Assembly: GCF_947242115.1 (NCBI RefSeq)
Contig: NC_074726.1
Coordinates: 1,734,951 to 1,798,950, forward strand
Length of the DNA: 64,000 nt
Source of the DNA: Biomphalaria glabrata
Lineage: Eukaryota > Mollusca > Gastropoda > Planorbidae
Reading direction: 5' to 3'
Part shown: in pieces, positions 13,301-22,830 of the stretch
Layout: the number at the start of each line of letters is the position of its first letter
Position numbering within the stretch: the first letter of the stretch is position 1
Made by a program: the position numbers and the translations under genes
Notes under the pieces: model-generated
Told to the model about the DNA's origin: nothing
Databases searched by the model: none
Seen by the model: the letters and a program-made list of their open reading frames with translations, nothing else

Positions 13301-16300
13301 CATTTTTTCCACCTTGCCACATCCTGTCTTTCTGCAGTAATGTCATATCTGCCTGTGGTCCCTACTGGGGCATAGGTCAGCAACCAGCTTCTGGCCTGTA
13401 GCTGGCTTCAATTTATGATTAGCAGAAACAAGAAGGGAGAGAGTAAACAGTTACTCCTGTTTGGACTTCAATTGCTTCTGTCATTTTTTTTGCCAGACAC
13501 TGTTCTGCGAGTCATCCTTTCATATGACTTTCTAATGATATTTGTAATTTTTCAGCCACTCCATAGTGTCTCAGTAGTCTTCAGAGGATCTGTCTGTCCA
13601 CGCTGTCAAACATCTTGTCCTAGTTGTCAGGGATATAACTCTTTCATACTTAAATAGTACAAAGAAATAACACAATCACTCTCACCATACCTGCCCCTGA
13701 CACTAGTCTATGAAACTTACGTAGAGAGGGGAATTCCATTCCAAAGACTGTTCCATAATGTGTAGCATTGCAATCTGAACTTGATATTCACAGCTAACCT
13801 TTATATCTAAGGGTTTCCCCCTTATCCTCCACCAGGGGACACGCTTGGTAGAAAATTGGAGCTCCCCCAAGGGCATCTAGATGACTCTTGACTTTCATCT
13901 ACATGTTATAAACCTTCTAGCTGGAGGTCCACTTCTCCCAGGTCCGTGACCTCATTTATTTGTGAAATTCTGCACAGCATTACAGTTGTTCTCAGTGATG
14001 GAAATTTTCAGAAATTTTTTGGAATTCCGAACATTTCTTCTGATCCAATTTTTTTTTTTCAATTTTTTTTAATGAAAAAAAATCTATTTGATTATTTTTC
14101 CATTTTCGGAAGAATGCAAAATAAGATTTTTATTTGTATTGAACATGCGCATATCCGGTCTTTTGACACAGTTAAAGTTCTATTTTTAGAAAATCTTGTG
14201 TTATTGTATTGTCTTACAACTTATAGATCTAGACTATATCCAAGTCTAAACCTAGATCTAGATCTACTCATCTAGGTTTAGAGTGACTGAAGTGGTTTGA
14301 ATATTCTGATCTAGAGCGTCTAGACTTCAATCAAAATCAATGGCTGCTTGCCAGCTTTTGAAAATTATCGTAGTTGAGAGTATCATTATGCCCGGCCGCT
14401 GTGCTATGCGCTTTGAATTTTTTTTTTTGTTACGATGACCCCTAGTTTTTCTAATGTGAACCCTGCCTTCTGACTTCCATAAGTTCAAATGGGATTAGAT
14501 ATAGACATCTAGATCTATTATAAGATCTAGATCTAGTAGGCCCACCCATCATCTATGTAGTATATAGATGTAATGTTGGCCTACTTTACATGACTATAGT
14601 GAGTTACTGAGTATAAGTCTGATAGAATATATAATAGATCTAGAATAGGAATATATTGACTCAAGATCCAAGTTATTAGATTTATTAGATCTAGAAATAA
14701 TCTAGATTATCGATAGATCTAGATCTATAGTGAGAAAATATTACAGTTTTTTCTATATAGATCTATCTAACTAATAACTAATCATTACTAATCCTTTAAA
14801 AGGCCAGTCTAGTTGAGATCCATTTCTTGTAAACAACTTGTATCAGCTTGAAAAAGAGTCACATTATTAAGCCTCAATATGCAGTTTTATTGCTAAACAT
14901 TCTCTTCCTCTAAGCATTGCTCCTCATCTGGTTGTTCTTGCTTGCCTTGCTTAAGAACTCAGCAGAGATTCAGCTGCTTTCTCTCGATTGCTTTTCATAG
15001 CTTTCTTTGGTGGACTTCGTGTAAAAAGTTAAATAAAAAGGTTTCTCCTGTACAAAATTGAATAATCAGCGAAAGAAACAGAAGTGTAGCTCATATTTTG
15101 ATTTTCTAAAGTTGTTTGAGAGAGAAGCTGTTACAATACCAGAAAAACAGTTATCTATTGTAGAATGCTCAGACTGCCTGGACCCAGATATAAAGCATCT
15201 GCAAAAAGCTTTCTCCTCTCATCTATATGTATGTACAAACAATAGTCCCTTGCATGCATTTTGTGTGCATTTGTGCAGTAAAGCTTATGCAGTGTAATTA
15301 TTATGTAATACATTATTTAAATAAAATATTCTACATAATTTTGTAAAAATTCAGCAACATTTTTTTAAGTCGCAGCGACAGGCCAGTTCAATAACAGGGG
15401 TTTGCAAAATTTCCTAAAATTTTTTCAAAGTCTGTTCCCATCACTGTTATTTATATAGATTTGTCTTACCTCCAATTATCTTGCAATCATGCTACCTTTT
15501 CTGTATGTCTAGATTAGCTTTGTTCACATATTGTTAACTGACAACCAACTCAGGAAAGTTACCGTCCACTACACTTTTCCACGTTATATGATAATTCACA
15601 CCCTGTCGCTATGTTTTTAGGATTTTTTTTGTTATATGTCTTGTGCCTTCCATTTTTGTTTATATATAAATTGCAGTAAATCAACACTTTAAAACAATTT
15701 ATAATACTCACTTAAAAGCCTTTTTTTTTAATATGATAATTTTATTAGCTCAAATTTAGTTGTGGTTCTAGTTTTAAAAAAAAAAGATTGGTTAGTAAAT
15801 GATTGTTTATGATTAATTTAGTACTTACATTTTCTAATAGGATTTACATAAAGGAAGAAATTTTAGGTATACCCTCTACATAATAAATCAATTGGTTTAA
15901 TGTTTTATAACAGCATCAATGTTTTCCTTATGTTTCTGTCAATTTCATTATGACTATTTTGTTTGAGTTCATGCAAGTATTTCCAATTTTTCTTTAACTT
16001 TTTGTATTATACTAATAAATATAATACTTTAATAATCCTAACCATATACTGTCTCAAGTAATTGGCCTCATTCAGTCATAGAACCACTATGGTTCATCTC
16101 AAACATTTTTCGTATGGCTGTAGAGCCTTATTTTGGAGATCACACCCCCATCTGCATATATTGCAGGTCAAGGTGGCTTTCATTTTGGTGGTAGAGGAGC
16201 TGACCATTTTTCACATGCCACGCTTTCCTTCAAGAGCTGAGGCCCATGTTTTCTCGCTGTCCATAGCGTTCTTGGTCACCGTTTCTCTCCAACTAGTGCG

Positions 16301-19300
16301 GTCTTGGGCTGTCTTCCCAGTGAGTCAGTATCAATGTTCACTGATTTTAAATCCTTTTTTATCACATCCACATTATGCAATACCTAAACCTGGAAGAGAT
16401 GTGTCTGACCCAGCTAACTATTGCCCAGCATTAACAAGCTGCATCTGTATAACCATGGAAAGGATTATAAATAAAAGGCTGGTTACTTGAGAGAAATAAA
16501 TTTATCTCCAACTACCAATGAAGATTTTGGCAACTGACTACATTGTAAGGCTGGAATCTTTTTACCAGGAATCCATTTATTAGAAAAGAACATATAGTAG
16601 CTGTGTTTTTCAATATAGAAAAGGCCTATATTACAACCTGGAAACATAGCATTGTACAGGATGTGGAGCTTATGGGGCTAAAGTGACACCTTCCTACAGA
16701 TAGTGGTATAAAGCCTGATAGCTCTAAGATTGAAGCAATACTATCCATGCCCTAATCTAAAAATTGCAAGGATCTAGAAAGATTTTTGGGTTATGATTAT
16801 CTTGATAAATTCTTACAGAACTTGTCAGAAATAACTTAAACAAGACAACAAGTGGCTATGATTGGATCAACATTATTTGACTGTTCATTTTTTAAAGTAT
16901 TTGATTTCAACCACCCCTGTTATAGACTTTAATGATGTTTCACTGCCAGTTAAGTTGTCTGTTGATAATTTGCAGGATGGGTAAAATGAAAGGCTGTAGC
17001 TTATGCATCAAGATCTCCTACAGACTGTGAAGAACAATATGTGCAAATCAAAAAAGAAATGGCATCTTGGGAAAATTATAATTAACTCCTGTAGATGATT
17101 TTTGACTATACATCAACACTCTCAATGACCTAGATCTGCCTTGAAATGATTTGTTAGATTATATCATCAATTTCAATTTGTGAATTCATGTGACATCACA
17201 GCTTAGGAAATTTCCATTCTGCTTATTTAATATTAACCCTAACTTTGTAAATTCCATCTAAATTATTTCAGGGCACTCAAATAAGTATAGAAGGGTAGAT
17301 GGATATTTTGTTCTAATACAATTTGTATGGCTTAACAATGATAATACATTTTGTTAAGATATTTTATTTGTCTTTCCCTCCCCCCCCCCAACAAATGATC
17401 AAGCTATAATCTATATACTCTCTTAGAGAATTACTTTATTTGAATTTTATCTTATCTTATCTTATATAATACAGACGTTACTTCAAAAAAGAAGATGATT
17501 ACGTCCTACGCGTCATGCATTTAGTCATGCATATTAACCAATGACTTAAATTCTGCCAAGTCACTGGTTTTCCTGGCTAGCTCAGGCAACCCATTCCATG
17601 CTCTAATAGCACTAGGGAAGAAGGAGTATTTGTACAAATTTGTCCTAGCATATGGGACGAGGAATGTGCCTTTATCTTTGTGTCTTTCAGAGTATTTTAT
17701 TAAATTTTGTTTTTGTATTTGAAGATTATGGTTCAGTGTTTTATGTATTATTGCTACTTTACTTTTGAGCCTTCTGTCCTGAAGGCTTTCTAAATTTAGT
17801 GATTTTACTAAAGGTGTTACTCTAGTCAAATGTGAATATTCGTTTGTTATGAATCGCACTGCTCTATTTTGTGTCTGTTCTAGTTTCTTAATGTTTTCTT
17901 GAGTTGAGGGGTCCCAAACAGAGGATGCATATTCTATTATTGGCCTAACCAAGGTTAAATAACATTTTAGTTTTATGTTCTTATTTGATTTATAGAAATT
18001 TCTTTTAATAAATCCTAATGCTTTGTTTGATTTTTTTGTAGTTTCATCAATATGTGGATTCCATGACAGTTTTTCATTTATTATAACACCTAGGTATTTT
18101 GCGTTTTTAGTCTGTGTTACTGGTTTGCCATGAATAAGATAAGTGGAATTAATTTGTTTTAGTTTTTTTGTTACTCTTAACAACTGACATTTTTCTGGGT
18201 GGAAAGACATGCTCCAATTTGATTCCCATTTCTGTAATTCATCTAATTCTCTTTGTAAAATATCTGTGTCTTGTGTTGTTTTTATTGTTCTATATATTAT
18301 GCAATCGTCTGCGAATAATCTGACTTTTGTTCCTGAAGTAATGCAATTTGGTAAATCATTTATGTAAATTAAAAATAGTAGTGGACCCAAGACTGTTCCT
18401 TGAGGTACACCTGAGTTTACTGTTATCGGTGTTGATTTAGAGCCATTTATTATTACAGTTTGTTCTCTCCCTATCAGAAAGTCTTTAATCCACTGATGCA
18501 GTGGACCATTAATGCCGAAATATTTTAATTTTTTAAGCAAACTATGGTGGTGAACTTTGTCAAAAGCCTTAGAAAAATCTAGTAAGATAGCATCTATTTG
18601 TTCACTATTATCTAAACCTTTTGAAAAATCATCAATTAGTCCTATTAGTTGTGTTTCACATGATCTATATTTCCTAAAGCCATGTTGGTATGGTGTGAGG
18701 ACATTATGTTTGTCTAAGTGGTTTATGATGTTCATTTTATGTTGCAAAGTTGTCAATAAATTCATCTTAGTTAAATGTGCAGAGTCAGACAAACACTTAT
18801 GCTCAGTTGAAGCTCTAAAATTAAGATATTTTTTCAGAAAGGTAGTTATTTTTTCAATTGTTATTTAACGTAGTGTTTTGATACCCATTTTTTGCGACCT
18901 CTATTCCACGCTTTGTAATTAGTATGAAATATGAATTTTTCTTTTTTGAATATTTTTTAGAAGGCAACCCTTAAATTTTGCATCAATCTAAATCAGCATT
19001 TCTCAATCTCTTCTCCAGAATCCCTAGCTTTCTAAGGATAAAAGTTAGACAAACTCTGCTTATAATTTTAATATAGGCCCCTCTTTTCCAAGTCTTTAAA
19101 AAATTTCTGGATTTGCCATTGCAATGCATCGCTGAAAAAAACAAATAACCCATTTGACTCTCAATGTTGGAAAATGTATTAATAAAATGGTATATCTTTT
19201 AAATTCTCAGAGAAATGAAAAGGCCAGTGACCCGCCCTCAGTAAGTATTATCTAATATATAAAGCTGAAAGGTGTATGTATGTACGTCTGACGTGCATAG

Positions 19301-20772
19301 AAATTAAAACCATTTGACCAACTTAAGAGTTATTAAGGTCTTTGGCCCCGGAGGCGTTTCCCATTTATTCCAGTGACCTTTCAAAACCCTCTGGTAGGGG
19401 TTTTAAACTCAAAACCACATGGTAAGGGGTTTTAAACTCAAAAACCCTTGGCTGTGCTTGGGCAAGTGATGGTTTAGTATTAAAATCTCGCCTAAAATAA
19501 ACAATAATCAAAGCAAAAAATCAGTCACTAAATTCTGGGCCCCGCCCTCCTACGGGGGAGGCATTTAATTTCGGGGGGGGGGGTGAACCCACACCCTCCC
19601 CTGGCTACGCCCATGATATATATAATTGTCTAAATAGATCTAAAAGCATTGGATAACCAACTCGAGAAAAAAAAAGTAACATTTTCAGCTAAGCCTCTCC
19701 CTGTCCTAAAAAGTAAATAGTAGATACGTGTTGTTGGTCATGACAAGACAACCAAGCGATAGTGTTTGTTGTTTGTTGAGTGGTCTTGCTTGAAAATACA
19801 CACTGCTGTGGTTAGTCAAGCATGTAATTCTACTTTTAATGCGCATTTTTTTTCTTTGCATACAATATCCTAGATCTAACTGCATAGATGAAGATACATT
19901 TCTTTTACGAGAATATAAACTTTGCTGTATGGTCTCCTGTTATACAGAAGTCAATAGATTAAATTATACGTATTTGTGACGTCACATAGAAACCAGGTGA
20001 AAGTCTGACTGTTTTAGATGTGCAGGAAAATTACGTTGGAAAAACATCAATTACTAAGTTATCATTGCAAATTTAAAAAATAGAATAATATATTCATTTT
20101 CTGTTAATCAAAACATATTATATCAAAAATTGTCAAAACCATCGGAGTTTCCCTTTAAGAAAAACATTTCAAAACACTGTTAATTCCATGAGGTCAATGC
20201 ATATTATGATATTGAAATGTATTCCTTAAGACACCCTTCTCCGAATGGTAAAAATAATTGATAATATTTGTACCTGATGATTGGAGGACATGGTGGATGA
20301 GTTTTAGCACTTTGCTTCTGAACCAAGGGGTCTTAGGTTCAAACCCTGCTGAAGACTGGAAATTTTAATATGGCTTACTTAGTATTGCTCTTCTGTCTGA
20401 ATAATGCTTTTTCGCAACTTAGAATGCAGGAAATTGCTTGGGTATGATCCCATATCCCTTTAGCTGTCTTGGTCTATATTTGGCCTATTTTAGATTATAA
20501 TAATGAGGCTTCCATTGCAAATTTGCAAAGGGTTCCAACAATCTAAAGTCCAGGACTGTTAAATGATTCAAGTTTCACAAATAAAAGATTAAGTCTGTGA
20601 TATTTTCATTTAATGTGCAATATTAAGTTATTATTTGTTTCTTAATGATGCATCTGATATTGTTAGTTGTATTAGTTTATTCTATATTGTCTTTTTTCAG
20701 TATGCGTCATTGATGCAAGTATACAGAAAGGAAAGAAAAGTAGATATTTATGGACCACATGAGTTCTTGTGA
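4274..20772 (+). CDS. Galectin-domain protein gene (exons in window; 5' end missing)
   Basis: Five exons (4274-4335, 4538-4629, 11284-11503, 11838-11978, 20701-20772) join with compatible phases into one galectin carbohydrate-recognition domain and a short tail ending in a stop at 20770-20772. The protein shows the galectin order: IPSEIKQGDKIKIHI strand, FSVNLG, HFHFNPR, VLNS, then W-Q-T-E-E-H, FTRNQTFIIEI, FYSFQHRV and IIIQGDI. Galectins are beta-galactoside-binding lectins made without a signal peptide. Of the classical sugar-contact residues, the H-N-R of HFNPR, the Asn of VLNS, the Trp and the first Glu are present; the usual final Arg of the EER triad reads His. The first visible exon starts mid-codon, so one or more exons lie upstream, probably off the window, and a second galectin domain there is possible. 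Introns 3 (6.7 kb) and 5 (8.7 kb) contain LINE insertions. The last exon is the least certain because no family match supports it. Confidence 0.8.
4538..4629 (+). CDS. Galectin gene exon b (first beta strands)
   Basis: 92 bases between TTTCTGCAG and GTAAAT. Reads ISGPISCFIPSEIKQGDK onward to KTFE with two bases left over, the usual start of a galectin fold. The alternative acceptor TTTCAG eight bases downstream gives a frame with a stop. Confidence 0.75.
5330..5480 (+). mobile_element. I-clade (nimbus-like) LINE 3' relic
   Basis: One frame reads CDSYLTVEHILLECPRYQDI then, past stops, GKYFEQTT and IFLLKESRGF. The VEHxLLECPRY motif is typical of the region after RNase H in I-clade LINEs. The following 400 bases (two GCTCATGGAATTTGAA copies, a poly-C run) are probably its 3' UTR. 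It is dead and sits in a galectin intron. Confidence 0.55.
5481..6284. other. Intron, AT-rich, no gene seen
   Basis: Contains the probable 3' UTR of the preceding relic and AT-rich sequence. I see no reading frame or RNA gene. Confidence 0.4.
6285..7768 (+). mobile_element. LINE family A, 5' section, interrupted by another LINE
   Basis: CR1/Jockey-group non-LTR element (clade not fixed). The pre-RT linker at 6300-6690 is followed by RT text at 6691-7218 (KASGPDGIPARLLKEL, PLFKKGEKSDPGNYRPVSL) and then, after a stop at 7216-7218, DFSKAFDKVHHHSLL. The continuation at 7463-7783 carries GPLLFLIYINDLP and the catalytic LFADD. About 27 bases present in sister copies are missing near 7408. At 7768 the element is cut by an antisense LINE and resumes at 9686. 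Confidence 0.9.
7769..9685 (-). mobile_element. Rex1/CR1-like LINE inserted into LINE family A
   Basis: Two overlapping frames, 9657-8815 and 8795-7806, together cover an RT: ACGPDKISGKLIKL, FRPVALTPIVMKCFEK, FVDFSSAFNTIQP, then CTGAPQGCVLSP, KFADD and YLGIIINNKLSWEDH. A single-base shift around 8818 separates them. The 5' end is cut before the endonuclease. The 3' end is a short AGTCTT-type tail (7769-7785). The host LINE has TACCTA on both sides, a likely 6-bp target duplication. The DFSSAFNTIQP and TGAPQG wording is typical of Rex1/Babar-type elements; this is inference. Confidence 0.88.
9686..10345 (+). mobile_element. LINE family A, 3' section (continues 6285-7768)
   Basis: Starts at CCTAGGTGTTATAATAAATG, exactly where the left piece stops, and runs through the RT C-terminal region (LVRPIIEYASSVWDP, TRVTPLVKSLNLESL, IRAWNGLPELA) to LVNMHD and a stop. 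It then runs to a 3' tail of ATAAG repeats at about 10320-10336. Confidence 0.9.
10346..11283. other. Galectin intron, AT-rich
   Basis: No gene seen. Holds several AGATCTAG-type words (10545-10605, 10860-10880) and the polypyrimidine tract before exon c. Confidence 0.4.
11284..11503 (+). CDS. Galectin gene exon c (sugar-binding core)
   Basis: 220 bases between CTCTCTAG and GTAAGT. The first base completes Ser from the previous exon, then FSVNLGPNPDINEDCHFHF, NPR, VLNSRVNGKWQTEEHW and FTRNQTFIIEI follow. This is the diagnostic galectin exon, carrying the HxNxR and W..E residues. Confidence 0.88.
11838..11978 (+). CDS. Galectin gene exon d (last beta strands)
   Basis: 141 bases (47 codons) between TCAACAG and GTGAGC, phase 0 at both ends. 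FYSFQHRV and IIIQGDILVSNIEFL match the end of the galectin fold (the F.HR and GDV positions). Confidence 0.82.
12290..12820. mobile_element. Old hAT-type DNA transposon, non-autonomous
   Basis: Begins CAGTGTTTCCCAAAATACGG and ends AGTTTGGGCATCAATG, imperfect inverted ends of hAT type. The 8-bp flanks TGTCATAG and GGTTATAG match at 6 of 8 positions, as expected for an old target duplication. GGCCCACGA/GGCCTGCGGGCC words lie near both ends. No transposase is visible. Confidence 0.65.
12821..16070. other. Galectin intron, 3.2 kb without a supported gene
   Basis: AT-rich and studded with AGATCTAG/TCTAGATC palindromic words, densest at 14220-14280, 14500-14540 and 14630-14770. An 80-codon open stretch at 15058-15297 resembles nothing I know and is not called. 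Confidence 0.4.
16075..16365 (-). mobile_element. LINE (C2HC-finger family), C-terminal fragment
   Basis: The antisense strand carries degraded text equivalent to the end of the 2330-3115 copy: a TDS/TDNW-like block, RTLWTARKHGPQLLKES and the finger region. Several stops and shifts are present. Confidence 0.6.
16375..16700 (+). mobile_element. I-clade LINE RT fragment
   Basis: AIPKPGRDVSDPANYCPAL, TSCICITMERIINKRLV and, after breaks, AVFFNIEKAYITTWKHSIV match the RT of I-clade LINEs (IPKPGKDPSDPSNYRPI, FDIEKAYDTTW). It is frameshifted and truncated. Confidence 0.65.
16700..17080 (+). mobile_element. Ty3/gypsy-type LTR retrotransposon pol fossil
   Basis: Translated scraps resemble the end of a Ty3-type RT (SKIEAILSMP, LERFLGYDYLDKFLQNLS) and the start of its RNase H (AVAYASRSPTDCEEQYVQI). 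This is a short internal piece with no LTRs recognised. It is broken in several places, clearly old, and directly abuts the LINE fragment to its left. Confidence 0.6.
17081..17441. other. Intron, no feature seen
   Basis: AT-rich sequence between the pol fossil and the next LINE. A poly-C run lies at about 17382-17391. Confidence 0.35.
17442..18735 (-). mobile_element. LINE family A, 5'-truncated copy with an intact RT frame
   Basis: Open without interruption from 18735 to the stop at 17521. It carries DFSKAFDKVHHHSLLKKL, NSGVPQGTVLGPLLFL, VRLFADDCIIY, KYLGVIINEKLSWNPH and the C-terminal IRAWNGLPELA to VNMHD. The 3' UTR ends in (ATAAG)n at 17442-17464. The open frame extends about 20 codons beyond the element into host flank. 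It is the best-preserved family A copy and therefore probably the youngest. It lies antisense in galectin intron 5. Confidence 0.9.
18736..20284. other. Galectin intron with minor repeats
   Basis: No gene. Contains a copy of the AAAGCTGAAAGGTGTATGTA repeat (19255-19320, see 51470), a doubled GGGGTTTTAAACTCAAAA block (19396-19445), and a G-rich stretch with CCTGGCTACGCCCATG (19545-19615), which resembles the end of the foldback element at 45736. Confidence 0.4.
20285..20430 (+). mobile_element. tRNA-derived SINE family 1, head fragment
   Basis: A-box-like GGTGGATGAGTTTTAGCAC, then GCTTCTGAACC, B-box AGGTTCAAACCCT and CTGAAGACTGGAAATTT match the head of the SINE at 24116-24568 read on its own strand. 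Old and truncated. Confidence 0.6.
20701..20772 (+). CDS. Galectin gene terminal exon (putative)
   Basis: After a strong acceptor (GTCTTTTTTCAG) in the phase required by exon d, it reads YASLMQVYRKERKVDIYGP, HEFL, stop. Acceptor quality, phase and an immediate stop support it; the tail has no recognisable domain. It lies 8.7 kb from exon d, so a missed exon cannot be excluded. Confidence 0.5.
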   Translation, partial: YASLMQVYRKERKVDIYGPHEFL

Positions 20773-22199
20773 TTATTCTTAAAACATTTTTTAGCCAATT
20801 TAATATTCAACTGGTGTCATCTTAAGTATTTAAAATGAAATCGATGTCTGTCTGTTTAAAAGTTTATGACAGAAGATGCTCTAGATCTAGTCTATAGTAT
20901 TGAAACTCACTGAAATCACTGATATGTTGTTGTTTTTTTTACTTTTCTTCCTGAGACTTTACATTTTCTTTATGAACTCTGTCTTTCATGCGTAGTAGCT
21001 AGTCCGCAATACTTCATCTTCTTGAAAATGTTCATGGCAGATCTTAAATTTAAATATAGTTTACTATTAATATTTTTGAAATGAAATGTAAAGTGTAAAC
21101 AAATATATAATATAATTTCTAACATTTACTAGAATAATTTGGTACATATATGACATATCTAATAATAACTGCCTAACAGTCTATCTATACTTCTATTTAG
21201 AATCTACTAGACTGGTAACTGCCTGCCTATCTGTACCTAGTCGATTTACGGATTGTGCTGGGGTTGTTGCCAGATGGATTAGTTGGTTACTAAAAAAAAG
21301 TAAATAAAACAAAATGTATTTCTTATATACGTGTATGTACACCTATTTTGTTAAAACAAAACATAGTGACTATTGGGAATATAGATCATTTCTGTACATT
21401 TGAATCTGTTGTATAGATCGAGTTTGTTAATAATAAAATATTTTTGTTTTGTCTTAACTCTGACAAATTGTAATAAAATGTAAAAAATCATCTTTTGATT
21501 TTTTTTTTAATTTGCTGATGTTTTGTATTATTACTATTTGTGTGGGTGTGTGCCATTATGTCTTAATATACCGGTACCGGTATGTTGCTGTCGAAAAACC
21601 TTTGCTATCTATCCACTTTTAGTAGGGACAGCGTCAGTGTGGCTTGAATCCCAGCATATTGAAAATGAATGTATCATCAAGAAGGTATAGAGAGTTGGTA
21701 TGACTCAAGACATGAGGAACTAGAGAGTGTGGTGTGAGAAGCATTTTGATGAGCCTCCATGTACTTCCAAAAGAGCACTGTTTAATACATCAATGATGAC
21801 AAACTTTGGATGTTATGTAGAATAGATATATGTTTTATTCTGTTCTCTATTCAAGTATATTTTTGTAATTTTGCATAACTGTTGACCCTAATGCTATTTT
21901 TATAGAGAACATTTAAAGTTGTTATATATTTTTTTTTATTTCATGTAAATAAATTTATATTATGTTTATAGAAACACATCTGGGCGTTAGTTGTTACTAC
22001 AGTAATTAGTTTCTATGTCCTGACATATTTAGGCTAGTCCGGGATGCCACGAAATAATATTTTCACTTTTCTTTGTTTCATCTTTGTTGACAAAATCAAA
22101 CGCAAGGTATCTTATATCATTTGGTGGAAGACTTGAAATAACACTCTCATAATCACTGTCTGGGTCTCCATACGAGTCAACTTGTTCAACAATTAAAAT
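20773..22199. other. 3' UTR/intergenic, no gene seen
   Basis: Follows the galectin stop. Candidate AATAAA signals lie at about 21302 and 21432, without proof of use. A palindromic TACCGGTACCGGTA lies near 21570. No coding signal. Confidence 0.35.
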
Positions 22200-22450
22200 T
22201 TTATTGTCGGGCGAAAATTTAAAGATCTCATGTTTGGTTTATTTAGAAGATGCCATGCAGATCTTGGACTATATTGATGGGAAGACAACATGAAAGATTG
22301 AATGTACCTGTCAGTGAATGAAATTCTATCAAAGGCAAAGGACAGAGAGGAATGTTGAAATACGGTAGACAGAACTTGTGTGGTGCCCCAATGGTCCAAC
22401 AGACTAATAGGTAAAGGTGAAGTTAAATGTAAACCTGGCCTAACTGATGT
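22200..22450 (-). mobile_element. SINE family 1, body fragment
   Basis: The blocks TGAAATTCTATCAAAGGCAA and GTGGTGCCCCAATGGTCCAA occur in the same order and orientation as in 24116-24568. No tRNA head remains. Confidence 0.55.
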
Positions 22451-22544
22451 TAATGAATTGATCTAATTGTTTTGTAAAGTGCCGAGCTCTCTACAAATAT
22501 AACTATTCCCTAAAAAGACACACACACAAACAAACAAAAAACAA

Positions 22545-22830
22545 ACGATTCCACGTCAATTCATTCTCGACTTTTCATTCACCCAATTCATTTACCCGAC
22601 ATTTCGTTCACCCGAGAGACAACTTGTTCACCGACAAAAGCTACAAAAGTTTGAATGTAAAACAAACACTCGACGAGAAGGATTTGTCTGTGAAAAATTT
22701 ATCGGTGATCGAATTATCTTTAAACAATTTATCGTGTGAATATGTCGTGAACCAACTTTTGGTGAACAAGTTGTTGGTGAGCAAGTTGTCGGTGAACGAT
22801 ATGTCGGGTGAACGAAAAGTCATGAAAAAA
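22545..22830. repeat. Foldback array of a degenerate GACAA-TTGTTCACC motif
   Basis: Left part: successive GACTTTTCATTCACCC, GACATTTCGTTCACCC and GACAACTTGTTCACC words. Right part: the same words in reverse complement (GGTGAACAAGTTGTTGGTG, GTCGGTGAACG, GTCGGGTGAACG). The two arms could fold into a long imperfect hairpin around about 22690. The 91-codon open stretch here is a by-product of the repeat. Confidence 0.7.

Noticed and set aside
15058-15297. 80-codon open stretch in a galectin intron
   Set aside because: No homology recognised, no splice context, similar to chance in AT-rich DNA.
17521-18792. A host reverse transcriptase gene
   Set aside because: Intact frame, but same family as many truncated copies with ATAAG tails; it is a LINE.
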